Assembly: GCF_009768975.1 (NCBI RefSeq)
Contig: NZ_CP035733.1
Location: 1,860,001 to 1,924,000, forward strand
Reading direction: 5' to 3'
Length of the DNA stretch: 64,000 nucleotides
Source: Sphingorhabdus lacus
Lineage (GTDB): Bacteria; Pseudomonadota; Alphaproteobacteria; Sphingomonadales; Sphingomonadaceae
Part shown: piece after piece, positions 25,950 through 34,690 of the stretch
How positions within the stretch are numbered: the first letter of the stretch is position 1
Layout: each line of letters starts with the position of its first letter
The notes under the pieces: model-generated
The model's database searches: none
What the model saw: the letters and a program-made list of their open reading frames with translations, nothing else
Told to the model about the DNA's origin: nothing
Program-made: the position numbers and the translations under genes

Positions 25950-26912
25950 TCACCCTGCGTGCAAGACCGCCTGACGGGCGGCAATAAGGTTGGCGGCTGG
26001 AACATGGCTCTCCAATGCGCAGCCCGCGCCAAGAATGAAGTTGAGACGGCCAGCTTCGGCGATGGCTACGCTGACTTCGTAAGCGATATTATCGAATGAA
26101 CCCGAAGTTATTGCTCCAGCTTGATCTAGACCTCCGACCAAGGTCTGCGAGAAGAGCTCGCGACCTTGTTTCAAGCTAGGATTGCTCGCCTGAGTTGCCC
26201 AGTTCACCGCATGCGCGGGGTATTTTGCATATGACTCAAGTCTCAAACTGCTTCCGCAGATATGCAGGAGATTGAATTCGGACCCCGCATCAATTGCGGC
26301 CTGCAGTATCTGGCAATCGTCCGGCGCAATGTATTCGCTGAATTGACTTGCATTGAACCTGTCGCGCTCACCACCGTTGGCAGAAAGGAACAGCCCGGAT
26401 GCCCCCAGCTCAATGCAGTCGGATGTGAACTCGGTCAAGCTTTCCGCTATTGTCCGAAGCCCTGCACATGTCGAACGGGAGTCTTCGCGAAGATGGTTTG
26501 TGATCGCCTGGAAACCCGCATCGCTGAAGTCCAAAGTGCCAGACATGTTGTCGTTCGCCGTCGCGAATGGATTGAACATGGTCACGATGACCATGCACTC
26601 CTGCCCTACGGCGTCTAGGATTTCCTTTAGACCATCCAGATAGTCCTGTCGAACTCGTGACTTTCGGGAGTTGGGTTTCAGGCGTAGCCAGTCGGACGGA
26701 GTGGAAACGCGCTCTATACCGACAAGCTCGAACGGGTTATCGTTCATCACCTTGAGGAAATCTGGGTTTGTTGATCGATAGAACTCAATATGGGCCCGCG
26801 CCATTTCCTTGCCGTTTGCAGCTTCGGGCTCGAAATGTGTCCAGAAGCTTGCAGGGACGCGATCGACAGGTCGACCTGCCAAAGCCTCTCTTACCCGGTC
26901 GATCTTATTCAC
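25950..26912 (-). CDS. UroD-fold methyltransferase-like protein (MtaA/MtbA type)
   Basis: The 320-residue protein has the uroporphyrinogen decarboxylase fold but not that enzyme's signature. It begins MNKIDRVREALAGRPVDRVP. H217 and C219 in LLHICGSS, and C298 in LGAGCALES followed by VPAAN, match the His-x-Cys...Cys zinc site of methylcobamide:thiol methyltransferases (MtaA, MtbA). A methyl transfer linked to a corrinoid is therefore plausible, and a corrinoid-dependent dehalogenase lies 3 kb away. No corrinoid carrier protein is visible. Its start overlaps the iminopeptidase stop by four bases. Confidence 0.7.
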   Translation of the reverse strand: MNKIDRVREALAGRPVDRVPASFWTHFEPEAANGKEMARAHIEFYRSTNPDFLKVMNDNPFELVGIERVSTPSDWLRLKPNSRKSRVRQDYLDGLKEILDAVGQECMVIVTMFNPFATANDNMSGTLDFSDAGFQAITNHLREDSRSTCAGLRTIAESLTEFTSDCIELGASGLFLSANGGERDRFNASQFSEYIAPDDCQILQAAIDAGSEFNLLHICGSSLRLESYAKYPAHAVNWATQASNPSLKQGRELFSQTLVGGLDQAGAITSGSFDNIAYEVSVAIAEAGRLNFILGAGCALESHVPAANLIAARQAVLHAG

Positions 26913-27853
26913 TGCCCACGCCCCTTCAGGTCCTCCATTATGGCCAGTATTGCGTTTGCGACGGCTGGCTCAGCCGATGAATGGCCAGCGCCTTTGAGGA
27001 GCTCAAGCTTGGAGCCGGGCCAAGCGCGATGGAGCCTGACTGCCGACCATGGCGGGCAGACCCAATCGCACGTCCCCTGGACGATGTATCCGGGGATTCC
27101 ATGGATCTTGCCTATCTTCCGGATCAGTTGGTCCGGATCGATGAAGAAATCATTCATGACATAGTGGCAGACGATCTGCGAGTACTGGAGCGAGAATTCG
27201 GGAGTCAGCTCAGCCTCGATCTCCTTCAGGTCCGGGTTTACCGTTGCCGCTATCCACTCGAACTTTGCAAGTGCGATGGCGGCCCGGACCGCCACTTCTC
27301 GGTCTTGTCCGGACAAACGAGCCCGGATAGTCGAGTGAAGGTGATCCTGTTCTGCCTCGCTCATACCCTCGACACATTCGAGCCACTCGAGAGGAAACAA
27401 CTTGCGCATACCTTGGTTGACCCAATGCATCTCGTCGCGCGTGCCAAGGAAGATACCTCGCAGCACAAGTGCCTTGCACCGAGAAGGGTGGGCCTGGGCA
27501 TAGGCAAGCCCTAGCGTAGATCCCCATGAGCCACCTGAAACGATCCATTGCCGGATCCCGAGGTGTTCGCGCAGGCGTTCAATATCTTCGATCAGCAGTG
27601 CCGTATTATTGCGTTCGACGCCTCCGGTCGGCCGCGACAACCCGGCACCCCTCTGATCATACATGATGAGATTGAAGGCTGCGGGGTCGTGGAAGCGTCG
27701 CGCCGAGGCTTCCATGCCTCCGCCCGGTCCGCCGTGCAGGTAAAGCACGGGCGATCCATTCGGATTGCCGCTTTCCTCATAGTAGAGGTCATAGCCTTGT
27801 CCGAGGTCGATTCGGCCGCTGTTGCGGACCAGCTGTCCATCATAGAAAGTCAC
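26909..27853 (-). CDS. Proline iminopeptidase-type alpha/beta hydrolase
   Basis: The 314-residue hydrolase follows the prolyl aminopeptidase pattern: LYLHGGPGGGMEAS oxyanion loop, MYDQRGAGLSRP, nucleophile Ser in SGGSWGSTLGLAYA, Asp in VQGTCDWVCPP and His in LKGAGHSS. It would remove N-terminal Pro or hydrolyse small amides/esters in the cytoplasm. No ATG is available near the start; GTG 27853 with GGAG upstream or TTG 27871 are the candidates. It is first of a two-gene operon, 90 bases from operator B. Confidence 0.82.
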   Translation of the reverse strand: MTFYDGQLVRNSGRIDLGQGYDLYYEESGNPNGSPVLYLHGGPGGGMEASARRFHDPAAFNLIMYDQRGAGLSRPTGGVERNNTALLIEDIERLREHLGIRQWIVSGGSWGSTLGLAYAQAHPSRCKALVLRGIFLGTRDEMHWVNQGMRKLFPLEWLECVEGMSEAEQDHLHSTIRARLSGQDREVAVRAAIALAKFEWIAATVNPDLKEIEAELTPEFSLQYSQIVCHYVMNDFFIDPDQLIRKIGKIHGIPGYIVQGTCDWVCPPWSAVRLHRAWPGSKLELLKGAGHSSAEPAVANAILAIMEDLKGRGQ

Positions 27854-27942
27854 AATCAAACATAGCTCCAATGTGTCACATGGCGTCCGGAGAATTAGAC
27901 GAATGCAGCTGAGATATCCTCATTGTCATCGGCACGCAATAT

Positions 27943-27963
27943 TTGTCGACAAAGAGTATGCAT
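27943..27963. promoter_or_regulatory. Operator B: two boxes at 11-bp period
   Basis: TTGTCGACAA at 27943 (inside the 12-base perfect palindrome TTTGTCGACAAA) and GAGTATGCAT at 27954 lie upstream of the iminopeptidase/methyltransferase operon. Confidence 0.6.
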
Positions 27964-28069
27964 AATGCTCGGCGGCGCAGCATCGCTGCATTATTTGCTC
28001 TCAAGGCCCACGCGAAAAACAAGACAGTTCATAGGCTACACGATCCGGGTGTTCGTTGGGACCTGGTTC

Positions 28070-28462
28070 TTAGTCCTCACTCGAACGTGAAGCTTCCTGC
28101 AGTGCTTCGAGGACCGACAAGGCTAGTTCCTTCATTTCTTCAGGGACGAAAACATTGTCGTGATGGTAAGCTGCGATCATGTTGCACGGTATGCCTTGTT
28201 CCGCCAGTGCGATTGCAACACCTGCGGTAAGGCCAACACCGTCCAGGGCGGAATAGACACCGAGGACAATGCAAGACAACGGCATCGAGGCGTCGAATCC
28301 AAGCTCTACCGCATGGTCCTTTGCAAGCACGAATGAGACTCCTTCCTGTTCGTGAAAAACAGCAAGAGCCCTTTCCTTTGCGGCAGCGATAACCGTCTGG
28401 TCTGTAGAGGAACTGAAAACGTAACTTCCGGCGCACGGGGCAGGCTTCATCCCCGCGAGCAT
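28070..28462 (-). CDS. ACT-domain (CASTOR/ACT_7-like) protein
   Basis: The 130-residue product resembles small ACT-domain proteins of unknown function. It reads AGMKPAPCAGSYVFSSS, then FHEQEGVSFVLAKDHAVELG, SCIVLGVYSALDGVGLTAGV and the strongly conserved MIAAYHHDNVFVPEE. Such domains bind amino acids and may sense them. The frame is open further upstream; I take ATG 28462 because homology begins directly after it. The gene is divergent from EthD2 with operator C between them. The 322 bases up to EthD2 hold only that operator. Confidence 0.68.
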   Translation of the reverse strand: MLAGMKPAPCAGSYVFSSSTDQTVIAAAKERALAVFHEQEGVSFVLAKDHAVELGFDASMPLSCIVLGVYSALDGVGLTAGVAIALAEQGIPCNMIAAYHHDNVFVPEEMKELALSVLEALQEASRSSED

Positions 28463-28692
28463 TGCCCTGCGTTCGCGAACCGGCTTGTTCCGTGTCGTCG
28501 TCCTGCCATCCCAGCGTCTTGAGTATTCATTGTTAAACGGCCTTTTCTGCCTTTGGCAACGGGTAGGTAGCGCGTTGCCGAGCATCGGCGCCTGTAGATA
28601 CGTCGCGCGCCGACAGAACAACAATGACTACAATCTATGACCAAATCCCTGCCTTTTGCAGATTGTTTCGGCGACAATTGCAGATTGCCTTC

Positions 28693-28713
28693 CTGTATGC
28701 AACATGTATACAT
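28693..28713. promoter_or_regulatory. Operator C: two boxes at 11-bp period
   Basis: CTGTATGCAA at 28693 and ATGTATACAT at 28704 (within the perfect 12-base palindrome CATGTATACATG) lie 72 bases before the EthD2-SDR-RdhA genes. Confidence 0.6.
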
Positions 28714-28784
28714 GGTGCTGTGGTGGCTAAAATGGTCGGCAACTAGTGGATTCAGGTGCCGATTGCGGCGCAAAGAGGTGGTCA

Positions 28785-29117
28785 ATGATTAAAGTCGTAT
28801 GGTTTCTAAAGCGGGCAGAAGGCTTGCCGCTGGCAGAGTTTCGCGAATGGTGGCTGGGTCACGCTCAAGATGTGCTCAACAGCCAACAGGCTCATCTCTC
28901 CGGTTATGTCGTCAACATCCGAGCAGACGATGATGACAGTGCACCGGGCGCAACCAGCGATGACTGTGAATGGGATGGCATAGCAGAGCAGTGGTTTGCC
29001 GATCGCGCCGCGTTCGAAGCAGCCTACAGCAATCCTTCTAGCGCTACCCGTGCCGATACGTTGGCTCATACCAGCCGCTTCTCGCGCTTGGTCGTCGATG
29101 AGACGAGGCTGCGTTGA
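28785..29117 (+). CDS. EthD-domain protein, second copy
   Basis: The 110-residue protein shares the layout of the product at 25575: IKVVWFLKRAEGLPLAEFREWW, then HLSGYVVNI, then ADTLAHTSRFSRLVVDE. ATG 28785 follows AGAGGTG. It leads the operon EthD-SDR-dehalogenase. The 'SR-VV-E' ending is common to both copies, which points to one family with a duplicated role in this pathway. Confidence 0.75.
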   Translation: MIKVVWFLKRAEGLPLAEFREWWLGHAQDVLNSQQAHLSGYVVNIRADDDDSAPGATSDDCEWDGIAEQWFADRAAFEAAYSNPSSATRADTLAHTSRFSRLVVDETRLR

Positions 29118-29195
29118 TGCTTTGGAGCTTGACGGCATTCGTCTTTCGGGAACTTCTCCCACAAAGGGTGTGCAGCATCAGGCGGGAGAAGGCGC

Positions 29196-29915
29196 TTGGC
29201 GCGTAAGGGCATCGTAGTGGGCGGTGCCGGCGGCATCGGTCAGGCAATCGTGGAAGCAGCTCGGCAGGCCGGCGATGAGGTCTTTGTTCTAGACCGCGGG
29301 GCGGATCCGGGTGCGAATTTCATCCAATGTGATCAAAGCGATCCAGCGAGCGTCGAAAAGGCTTTCGCACTGTTGGACGAGGCTTTTGGGGGCGCCGCTC
29401 CTGACTGGATGGTCGCTGCGGCTTCCATAAGTCGTCGGCATAGTGTTCTCGATGCCAACCCTGCGGCGATTACCGAGCTTTTGAACGTGAACGTTCTTGG
29501 CACCGCCCTGGTCGCTCAGGCGGCGGGCCGTCGGATGCGGGCTGCCGGGGCGGGTGCTATTGTTGTGATCACTTCGATTGCAGCGGCTCAAGCCTGGCTT
29601 AACGAGTCGTTCTATTGTGTAACAAAGGCGGCACAAGCAGCCCTGGTGCAAGCGTTGGCAGTTGAGCTGGGGCCAGATGGTGTCCGCGTCAACGCTGTGG
29701 GCCCGGGGCCTGTGGACGTGACGTCACGCGAAATGGTATCTAGCCGCAGCGAAGGCCAGGTGATGGCGGACATCATCCGTAGAACACCAGGTCGCCGTCT
29801 TGCCGCACCGCACGAGATTGCCGAGGTTGCCTTGTTTTTGACTAGGGCAACCTGGGTCAATGGTCAGACAGTCTATGTCGACGGCGGCTATCTGGCATCG
29901 GGAATGGCCGGATAA
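29196..29915 (+). CDS. Short-chain dehydrogenase/reductase
   Basis: The 239-residue SDR begins ARKGIVVGGAGGIGQAIVEA, has an NAD-type Asp (VFVLDRGAD), the Ser of VVITSIAAAQ and the catalytic YCVTK, and ends with WVNGQTVYVDGGY. TTG 29196 is the start that fits the Gly motif position; a strong GGGAGAAGG precedes it. It is 78 bases after EthD2 and 42 before the dehalogenase. Its likely role is alcohol/ketone interconversion on the pathway substrate. Confidence 0.82.
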   Translation: MARKGIVVGGAGGIGQAIVEAARQAGDEVFVLDRGADPGANFIQCDQSDPASVEKAFALLDEAFGGAAPDWMVAAASISRRHSVLDANPAAITELLNVNVLGTALVAQAAGRRMRAAGAGAIVVITSIAAAQAWLNESFYCVTKAAQAALVQALAVELGPDGVRVNAVGPGPVDVTSREMVSSRSEGQVMADIIRRTPGRRLAAPHEIAEVALFLTRATWVNGQTVYVDGGYLASGMAG

Positions 29916-29957
29916 GACTGCGAATTCACAGATTCGCCAATGCGAAGGGCTTGAAAC

Positions 29958-32135
29958 TTGCGCCTCTACAGCCACAAAGACCGCCCAGTTCACTTGGGCC
30001 CCTATCCCTTGGAGCATCTTCGTCGGACGGAAGAGCCAATATCGGTTTCTGCCGATCTGGAGGTGCGGCAGCCATCTGATTCGCGAATTGCGCCTAGCAC
30101 TTCGGCACTGCCGGCGATCAGTGAGTATCTGGATCTGTTCCGCAGCCTCCTTCGCGGTCCCATCGCGTCCGAGCTGGCACCCATCAGTGCCGACCCTTTG
30201 GAGAGAGCGAACAATCTCAAGGCTTCAGCCTATTTTCTTGATGCCTCACTTGTTGGTGTTTGCCGCATCACCCCAGAGGTCGGTGCGGGCATTCCACCCA
30301 ATCACACTCATGCGCTGGTCTATCTCGTTGAATTCGGCCGAGAGCCATGGCCAGGGGATCCGGGCGAACCTTGGATCGCCGGAAGCAATGCAATCCGCAC
30401 GGACATGCGTGCTGCGGAAATCGCGGCTGTGCTGGCGGGTTATGTGCGATGGATGGGCTTCGATGCCATGGGCCATGTGCATGGCGCAACTTCTGTCTGC
30501 CTTGAAGCACTCTCGATCCGGGCGGGGCTGGCACGTGCCGAACTGGGGCAACTGGTCGCTCCATTCTTACACCGGGGATTCAGAATTGGCGCGGTAACCT
30601 GCGATTATGAATTAGCCGAAGATCTGCCACTGGCCAGCAACGGGTCACTCGAGCCCGATGATCCATCCCTCCAACTGGGAAAAGTTGGCACCCGACCTGC
30701 TTGGTGGTCAAGTGAGCAGGACAAGCGACCGCTGCACCTCGGACGATATCCCATGGAGCGGATCGCAAGGGTCAATGAGCCCACTACGCTGGTTATGCGC
30801 GACCGCATCCAGCGCGTGCCTAAACGCGGCGATTTCTTCTATCGGGCCGCGGCTGGTGACCTTGGTGCGAAAGCCAAGGAGGAAATGTCCAGATTTCCGA
30901 TGAAGCATCCTTATGCGTTGGGCATGGCACCGCTCATCAGGGGCATGGTGCCGCTGCAGGGTACCAGAAGGCCGATTGCGACTGAAGCCAAAGCCGAGGA
31001 GCTTTCTGACTCTCAATGGAACGCAGATTCCATTAAAGCGTTGGGATACTACCTTGGGGCCGACTTTGTTGGTATCTGCGAAGCGGAGCCTTGGATGTAC
31101 TATTCGCATGATGCGGTGGATGGCCAGCCTATAGAGGCTTATCACAAGTACGCAGTTTGCATGCTGATTGACCAAGGTTACGAGACCATGGAGGGGGCGT
31201 CCGGTGATGACTGGATCTCCGCCTCCCAGTCCATGCGTGCTTACATGCGGGGCGCCGAGATTGCCGGGATCATGGCTGCGCATTGTCGAACACTGGGCTA
31301 TCCCGCACGTTCGCATACAAATGCAGATTCGGATGTCATTCACAACCCGGTTATTTTAATGTCCGGATTGGGGGAAGTGAGCAGGATCGGCGATACATTG
31401 ATCAACCCCTTCATCGGTCCACGCTCCAAATCCGTGGTCTTAACCACTGACCTTCCGATGGCAGTCGATAAGCCGATCGACTTCAATCTGCAGTCCTTCT
31501 GTGAAAGCTGTCGGAAGTGCGCGCGTGAGTGTCCGTGCAATGCGATCACATTCGGTCCGAAGATCCTGTTCAATGGCTATGAGATATGGAAAGCCGACGT
31601 TGAAAAGTGCGCAAAGTACCGCATCACCCAGCAAAAGGGTTCGGCATGCGGCCGGTGCATGAAGACCTGCCCGTGGAACCGTGAGGACACGGCGATGGCC
31701 CAGGAGATGATTTGGCGGTCCATCGACTACCCGGAATTGGCGCAAGCAATTGCACTGGAGGATGACCTGCAAGGCAATGGTGCGCGCAATCCGGTGAAGA
31801 AATGGTGGTTCGATCTTGAGGTGGTCGACGGCATCGCACTGCATCCCCGTGCTGGTACGAACGCGCGTGACCTGAGTCTAGGGCGTGAGGAAAAGCTCGC
31901 CAAACTGCAAAAGCTGGCGATCTTCCCGCCCGAGCTACAACCGGCCGGGGGCACAACGCTTGATCAGGTGATCCCTGTCGATCGTGACGCGGGCCAGGCG
32001 CTTTACGCAAAGGCGCGTGCAGATCTGACCGCGGTTCGCGGCAATGCCGAGGGAGACGCTCTGCCTTCTTCGTTGGAAAGCGACGAAGCACACACCGACG
32101 ATGGAGCTCTGCCGGCTTGCCCCAAGGCGACATGA
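29958..32135 (+). CDS. Cytoplasmic reductive dehalogenase, NpRdhA/BhbA type
   Basis: The 725-residue cobalamin and iron-sulfur protein has a tandem layout. A degenerate copy (residues 1-250, YPLEHLRRTEEP) precedes a complete copy (from 257, YPMERIARVNEP). Two 4Fe-4S sites are C515/C518/C521/C525 and C551/C564/C567/C571. The residues recalled as catalytic in Nitratireductor NpRdhA (F291, S422, Y426, K488, R552) all recur here at +3: F294, S425, Y429, K491, R555. NpRdhA removes halogens ortho to a phenolic OH. There is no Tat signal or membrane anchor gene, and the fused reductase of BhbA is missing, so a separate electron donor is needed. TTG 29958 is taken as start, with GAAGGG upstream. Confidence 0.88.
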   Translation: MRLYSHKDRPVHLGPYPLEHLRRTEEPISVSADLEVRQPSDSRIAPSTSALPAISEYLDLFRSLLRGPIASELAPISADPLERANNLKASAYFLDASLVGVCRITPEVGAGIPPNHTHALVYLVEFGREPWPGDPGEPWIAGSNAIRTDMRAAEIAAVLAGYVRWMGFDAMGHVHGATSVCLEALSIRAGLARAELGQLVAPFLHRGFRIGAVTCDYELAEDLPLASNGSLEPDDPSLQLGKVGTRPAWWSSEQDKRPLHLGRYPMERIARVNEPTTLVMRDRIQRVPKRGDFFYRAAAGDLGAKAKEEMSRFPMKHPYALGMAPLIRGMVPLQGTRRPIATEAKAEELSDSQWNADSIKALGYYLGADFVGICEAEPWMYYSHDAVDGQPIEAYHKYAVCMLIDQGYETMEGASGDDWISASQSMRAYMRGAEIAGIMAAHCRTLGYPARSHTNADSDVIHNPVILMSGLGEVSRIGDTLINPFIGPRSKSVVLTTDLPMAVDKPIDFNLQSFCESCRKCARECPCNAITFGPKILFNGYEIWKADVEKCAKYRITQQKGSACGRCMKTCPWNREDTAMAQEMIWRSIDYPELAQAIALEDDLQGNGARNPVKKWWFDLEVVDGIALHPRAGTNARDLSLGREEKLAKLQKLAIFPPELQPAGGTTLDQVIPVDRDAGQALYAKARADLTAVRGNAEGDALPSSLESDEAHTDDGALPACPKAT

Positions 32136-32210
32136 ACTCTTTTGGCATCTGCAGACACGACTCTCTCGCCGAGCTAGCGGGGAAGATTCATCTAGATATG
32201 GTCGCACTTT

Positions 32211-32231
32211 TTGTATACACTATGTCGGCAA
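32211..32231. promoter_or_regulatory. Operator D: two boxes at 11-bp period
   Basis: TTGTATACAC at 32211 and ATGTCGGCAA at 32222 lie in the 129-base gap between the dehalogenase and the DUF2817 gene, so the peptidase genes appear to have their own regulated promoter. Confidence 0.6.
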
Positions 32232-32264
32232 TATTTGAGGGACCGGGACGGAGATATCTGGCGC

Positions 32265-33326
32265 ATGCTTTTCCCCACTGACTATGCAGATGCCCGGGAG
32301 CGCTTCCGCGAGCTTGTGAGCTGCGCTGACTTCTCGCTTGAAAGTCATGCGCATCCGACGAAGAAAGGGCCAAATGGCGAAAACTTGGCGTGCGATATTG
32401 CCCGTTTGGGGGCTATGGATGCCAAGCGGGTTATCCTGATCAGTTCAGGAACCCACGGGGTCGAGGGCTTTTGCGGATCCGGTTGTCAGGCTGAGCTGCT
32501 TGCCTCCGGTTTGTTGCACGGATTACCGGGCGATACTGCAGTAGTATTGGTCCACGCAGTGAATCCTTATGGCTTCGCATGGCTTCGCAGGACCAACGAA
32601 GACAACATCGACCTCAACCGGAACTTCGTCGACCACTCAGTCCCACATTTGAATCCTGGGTACGACGAAATCCACGACTGGCTTGTGCCGCGGGATTGGA
32701 GCGGTCCTGCACGAACCGAGGCAGACGCATCGATAGACGCTTATATTGCGGACCGCGGGCTGCGAGCCTTTCAGGTTGCAATGACCGGAGGTCAATACAA
32801 TCACCCGGACGGGTTGTTCTATGGTGGCAAGGCGCCCGCCTGGTCCAACCTGATATGGCGCAAGCTGCTTCGGAAACACTGCGTAAACGCCGAGCAGGTG
32901 ATCGGCATCGATATTCATACAGGGCTCGGACCAAGAGGAGTCGGAGAAGCCATCTGTGTCACATCCGAAGCTGAATATATGAAGGCCAAGGCGCTATTCG
33001 GAGAGGAAGTGACGTGGACCGGAGGGGGCGAGGCTGTGTCTGCGCAAGTGGGCGGCTCATTGCTTCATGCCGCGCACGAGGAGGTCGGCACCGAAAGGCT
33101 GGTGATGATTGCTCTTGAGTATGGAACCTACCCCATACCGGAAACACTCGAGGCCTTGCGAGCCGAGACATGGCTTGTCGCACGGGGGGATGCTGCAAGC
33201 GAGCAGGCGTCCAGGATCAAACAGTCGCTCAAGGATGCCTTCTTCATAGATGAGCCAGACTGGAAGCTCGCCGTTACCACGCGGTTCATGGATTTGGTCC
33301 TCAAGATAAAGGGAAGTCTATCGTGA
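32265..33326 (+). CDS. DUF2817 (M14-like zinc carboxypeptidase) protein
   Basis: The 353-residue protein has an M14-type zinc site: His and Glu in SSGTHGVEGFCGS, His in GIDIHTGLG and the catalytic Glu in MIALEYGTYP. RTNEDNIDLNRNFVDH is the family's substrate-binding segment. No signal peptide is seen, so it would act on imported small peptides or amides. ATG 32265 was chosen since the upstream TTG at 32211 lies within the operator. Its stop overlaps the next start. Confidence 0.8.
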   Translation: MLFPTDYADARERFRELVSCADFSLESHAHPTKKGPNGENLACDIARLGAMDAKRVILISSGTHGVEGFCGSGCQAELLASGLLHGLPGDTAVVLVHAVNPYGFAWLRRTNEDNIDLNRNFVDHSVPHLNPGYDEIHDWLVPRDWSGPARTEADASIDAYIADRGLRAFQVAMTGGQYNHPDGLFYGGKAPAWSNLIWRKLLRKHCVNAEQVIGIDIHTGLGPRGVGEAICVTSEAEYMKAKALFGEEVTWTGGGEAVSAQVGGSLLHAAHEEVGTERLVMIALEYGTYPIPETLEALRAETWLVARGDAASEQASRIKQSLKDAFFIDEPDWKLAVTTRFMDLVLKIKGSLS

Positions 33327-34690
33327 GTGATATCACCTCCGGAAAGCTTCGTCCTGTCAGCATGCCACGCGATGCCCGACCAATCATGAAGTTTTCGGGC
33401 GAACTCGCCGATGCTATCGAGGGACAGCTGCGTAATGCCGCGGACGGAAGATGGGACACGCCGGTCGATGTAAAGCTTGACCCTCGGAACCCCGAATCTC
33501 TTGCGCACTGGCTCTACAAGTCGATCAATCCGGTCACCAAGGGCATGCGACGGCCGGAGATCGATATCGAGGCTTTACTTGAACCCTACAAGAAGACCCG
33601 CTTCGAGATGCTTCCTGAGGATTTCGCGGTTGAAGCCGAAATCACTATGAGCGCCTCCGGCGACCTGATGTGTACACCGGGACTCGACGGGGCCAAGGAC
33701 AGGCTGTTCGAGTCTGTTGATGATCTGATCTTTGGAGCGGATGTTTCATACGCCAATCTTGAATCGACTCTTACCACTGACGAAGTTGGGCCGACTGAAT
33801 TCACAGAGGAAAGCACGCCCAAGATCAATCTCACACCGATGCAATATGAGACGGTCATTTCCCACAAAGGCCGTCGCTTCGATATTGTTCACTTGGCCAA
33901 CAACCACATTCTTGATTGTGGCGAAGAAGGTATTCTGACCACTCTGGCGAGATTGGATAAGGATGGGATCGCTCAAGTAGGCGTCAATCGAACCAAGGGC
34001 GACGCTAACAAACCCCGCGTTACCGAAGTCGCAGGTCTGCGGATCGGTTGGGTGGCTCACACTTTCAGTGTCAACTTCAAGCCTTTCCCGGAAGACAAGC
34101 CGTGGATCGTGAACATGACACCCTTCCATCTTGAGTCACAGCCGGACATCAGCCTCATCGAAAGGCAGATCCGGGCTTGTCGCGAGGATGGCTGCGAGAT
34201 TGTTATTGTTGCCCTTCATTGGGGGCTCGAATTCGAACTCTACCCCCATCCGCAACAGGTCGGCTGGGCGCATCGCTTTGCGGACTTGGGTGCCGATCTC
34301 GTGATCGGGCATCACCCGCACGTCCCTCAGCCTGTGGAAATCTACCGCCCCGCAAACGATCCGGATCGAGCGGTTCCGATCTTGTACAGCCTTGGCAATC
34401 TTTCCACCTTGATGTCCCACCCCGCAATGGCTTTGAGCCTTGTCGCCCGCATTGGCTTTGCCAAGGGCTTGTATCGCGGAAAACCAGCCGTACGAGTTGC
34501 AAAGCTGGAGCTTGTCCCTGTGGCACTAGTTGCCGAGCGGGCGAGCGGCAAAGAGATTACAAGACTCGTTCCCCTAAAGGAGCTGGATCGCGGCGTCAGC
34601 GAGGGACCAATGCGAGTCTATGTCGATGAAATGGCCGATTATGCCAGAGTGGTTGTAGGCGATGACTGGCGAGCTGATGTTACAGCCTGA
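33323..34690 (+). CDS. CapA-like metallophosphatase-fold protein
   Basis: The 455-residue protein has the CapA/PgsA fold in residues 105-390: ITMSASGDLMCTPGL, DVSYANLESTLT, FDIVHLANNHILDCGEEG, IVIVALHWGLEFELYPHP and LVIGHHPHVPQPVE with His/Asp metal ligands, then ILYSLGNLST. CapA proteins handle poly-gamma-glutamate; soluble homologues in catabolic clusters probably hydrolyse amides or phosphoesters. There is no signal peptide. GTG 33323 overlaps the preceding TGA by four bases. Confidence 0.78.
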   Translation: MSDITSGKLRPVSMPRDARPIMKFSGELADAIEGQLRNAADGRWDTPVDVKLDPRNPESLAHWLYKSINPVTKGMRRPEIDIEALLEPYKKTRFEMLPEDFAVEAEITMSASGDLMCTPGLDGAKDRLFESVDDLIFGADVSYANLESTLTTDEVGPTEFTEESTPKINLTPMQYETVISHKGRRFDIVHLANNHILDCGEEGILTTLARLDKDGIAQVGVNRTKGDANKPRVTEVAGLRIGWVAHTFSVNFKPFPEDKPWIVNMTPFHLESQPDISLIERQIRACREDGCEIVIVALHWGLEFELYPHPQQVGWAHRFADLGADLVIGHHPHVPQPVEIYRPANDPDRAVPILYSLGNLSTLMSHPAMALSLVARIGFAKGLYRGKPAVRVAKLELVPVALVAERASGKEITRLVPLKELDRGVSEGPMRVYVDEMADYARVVVGDDWRADVTA

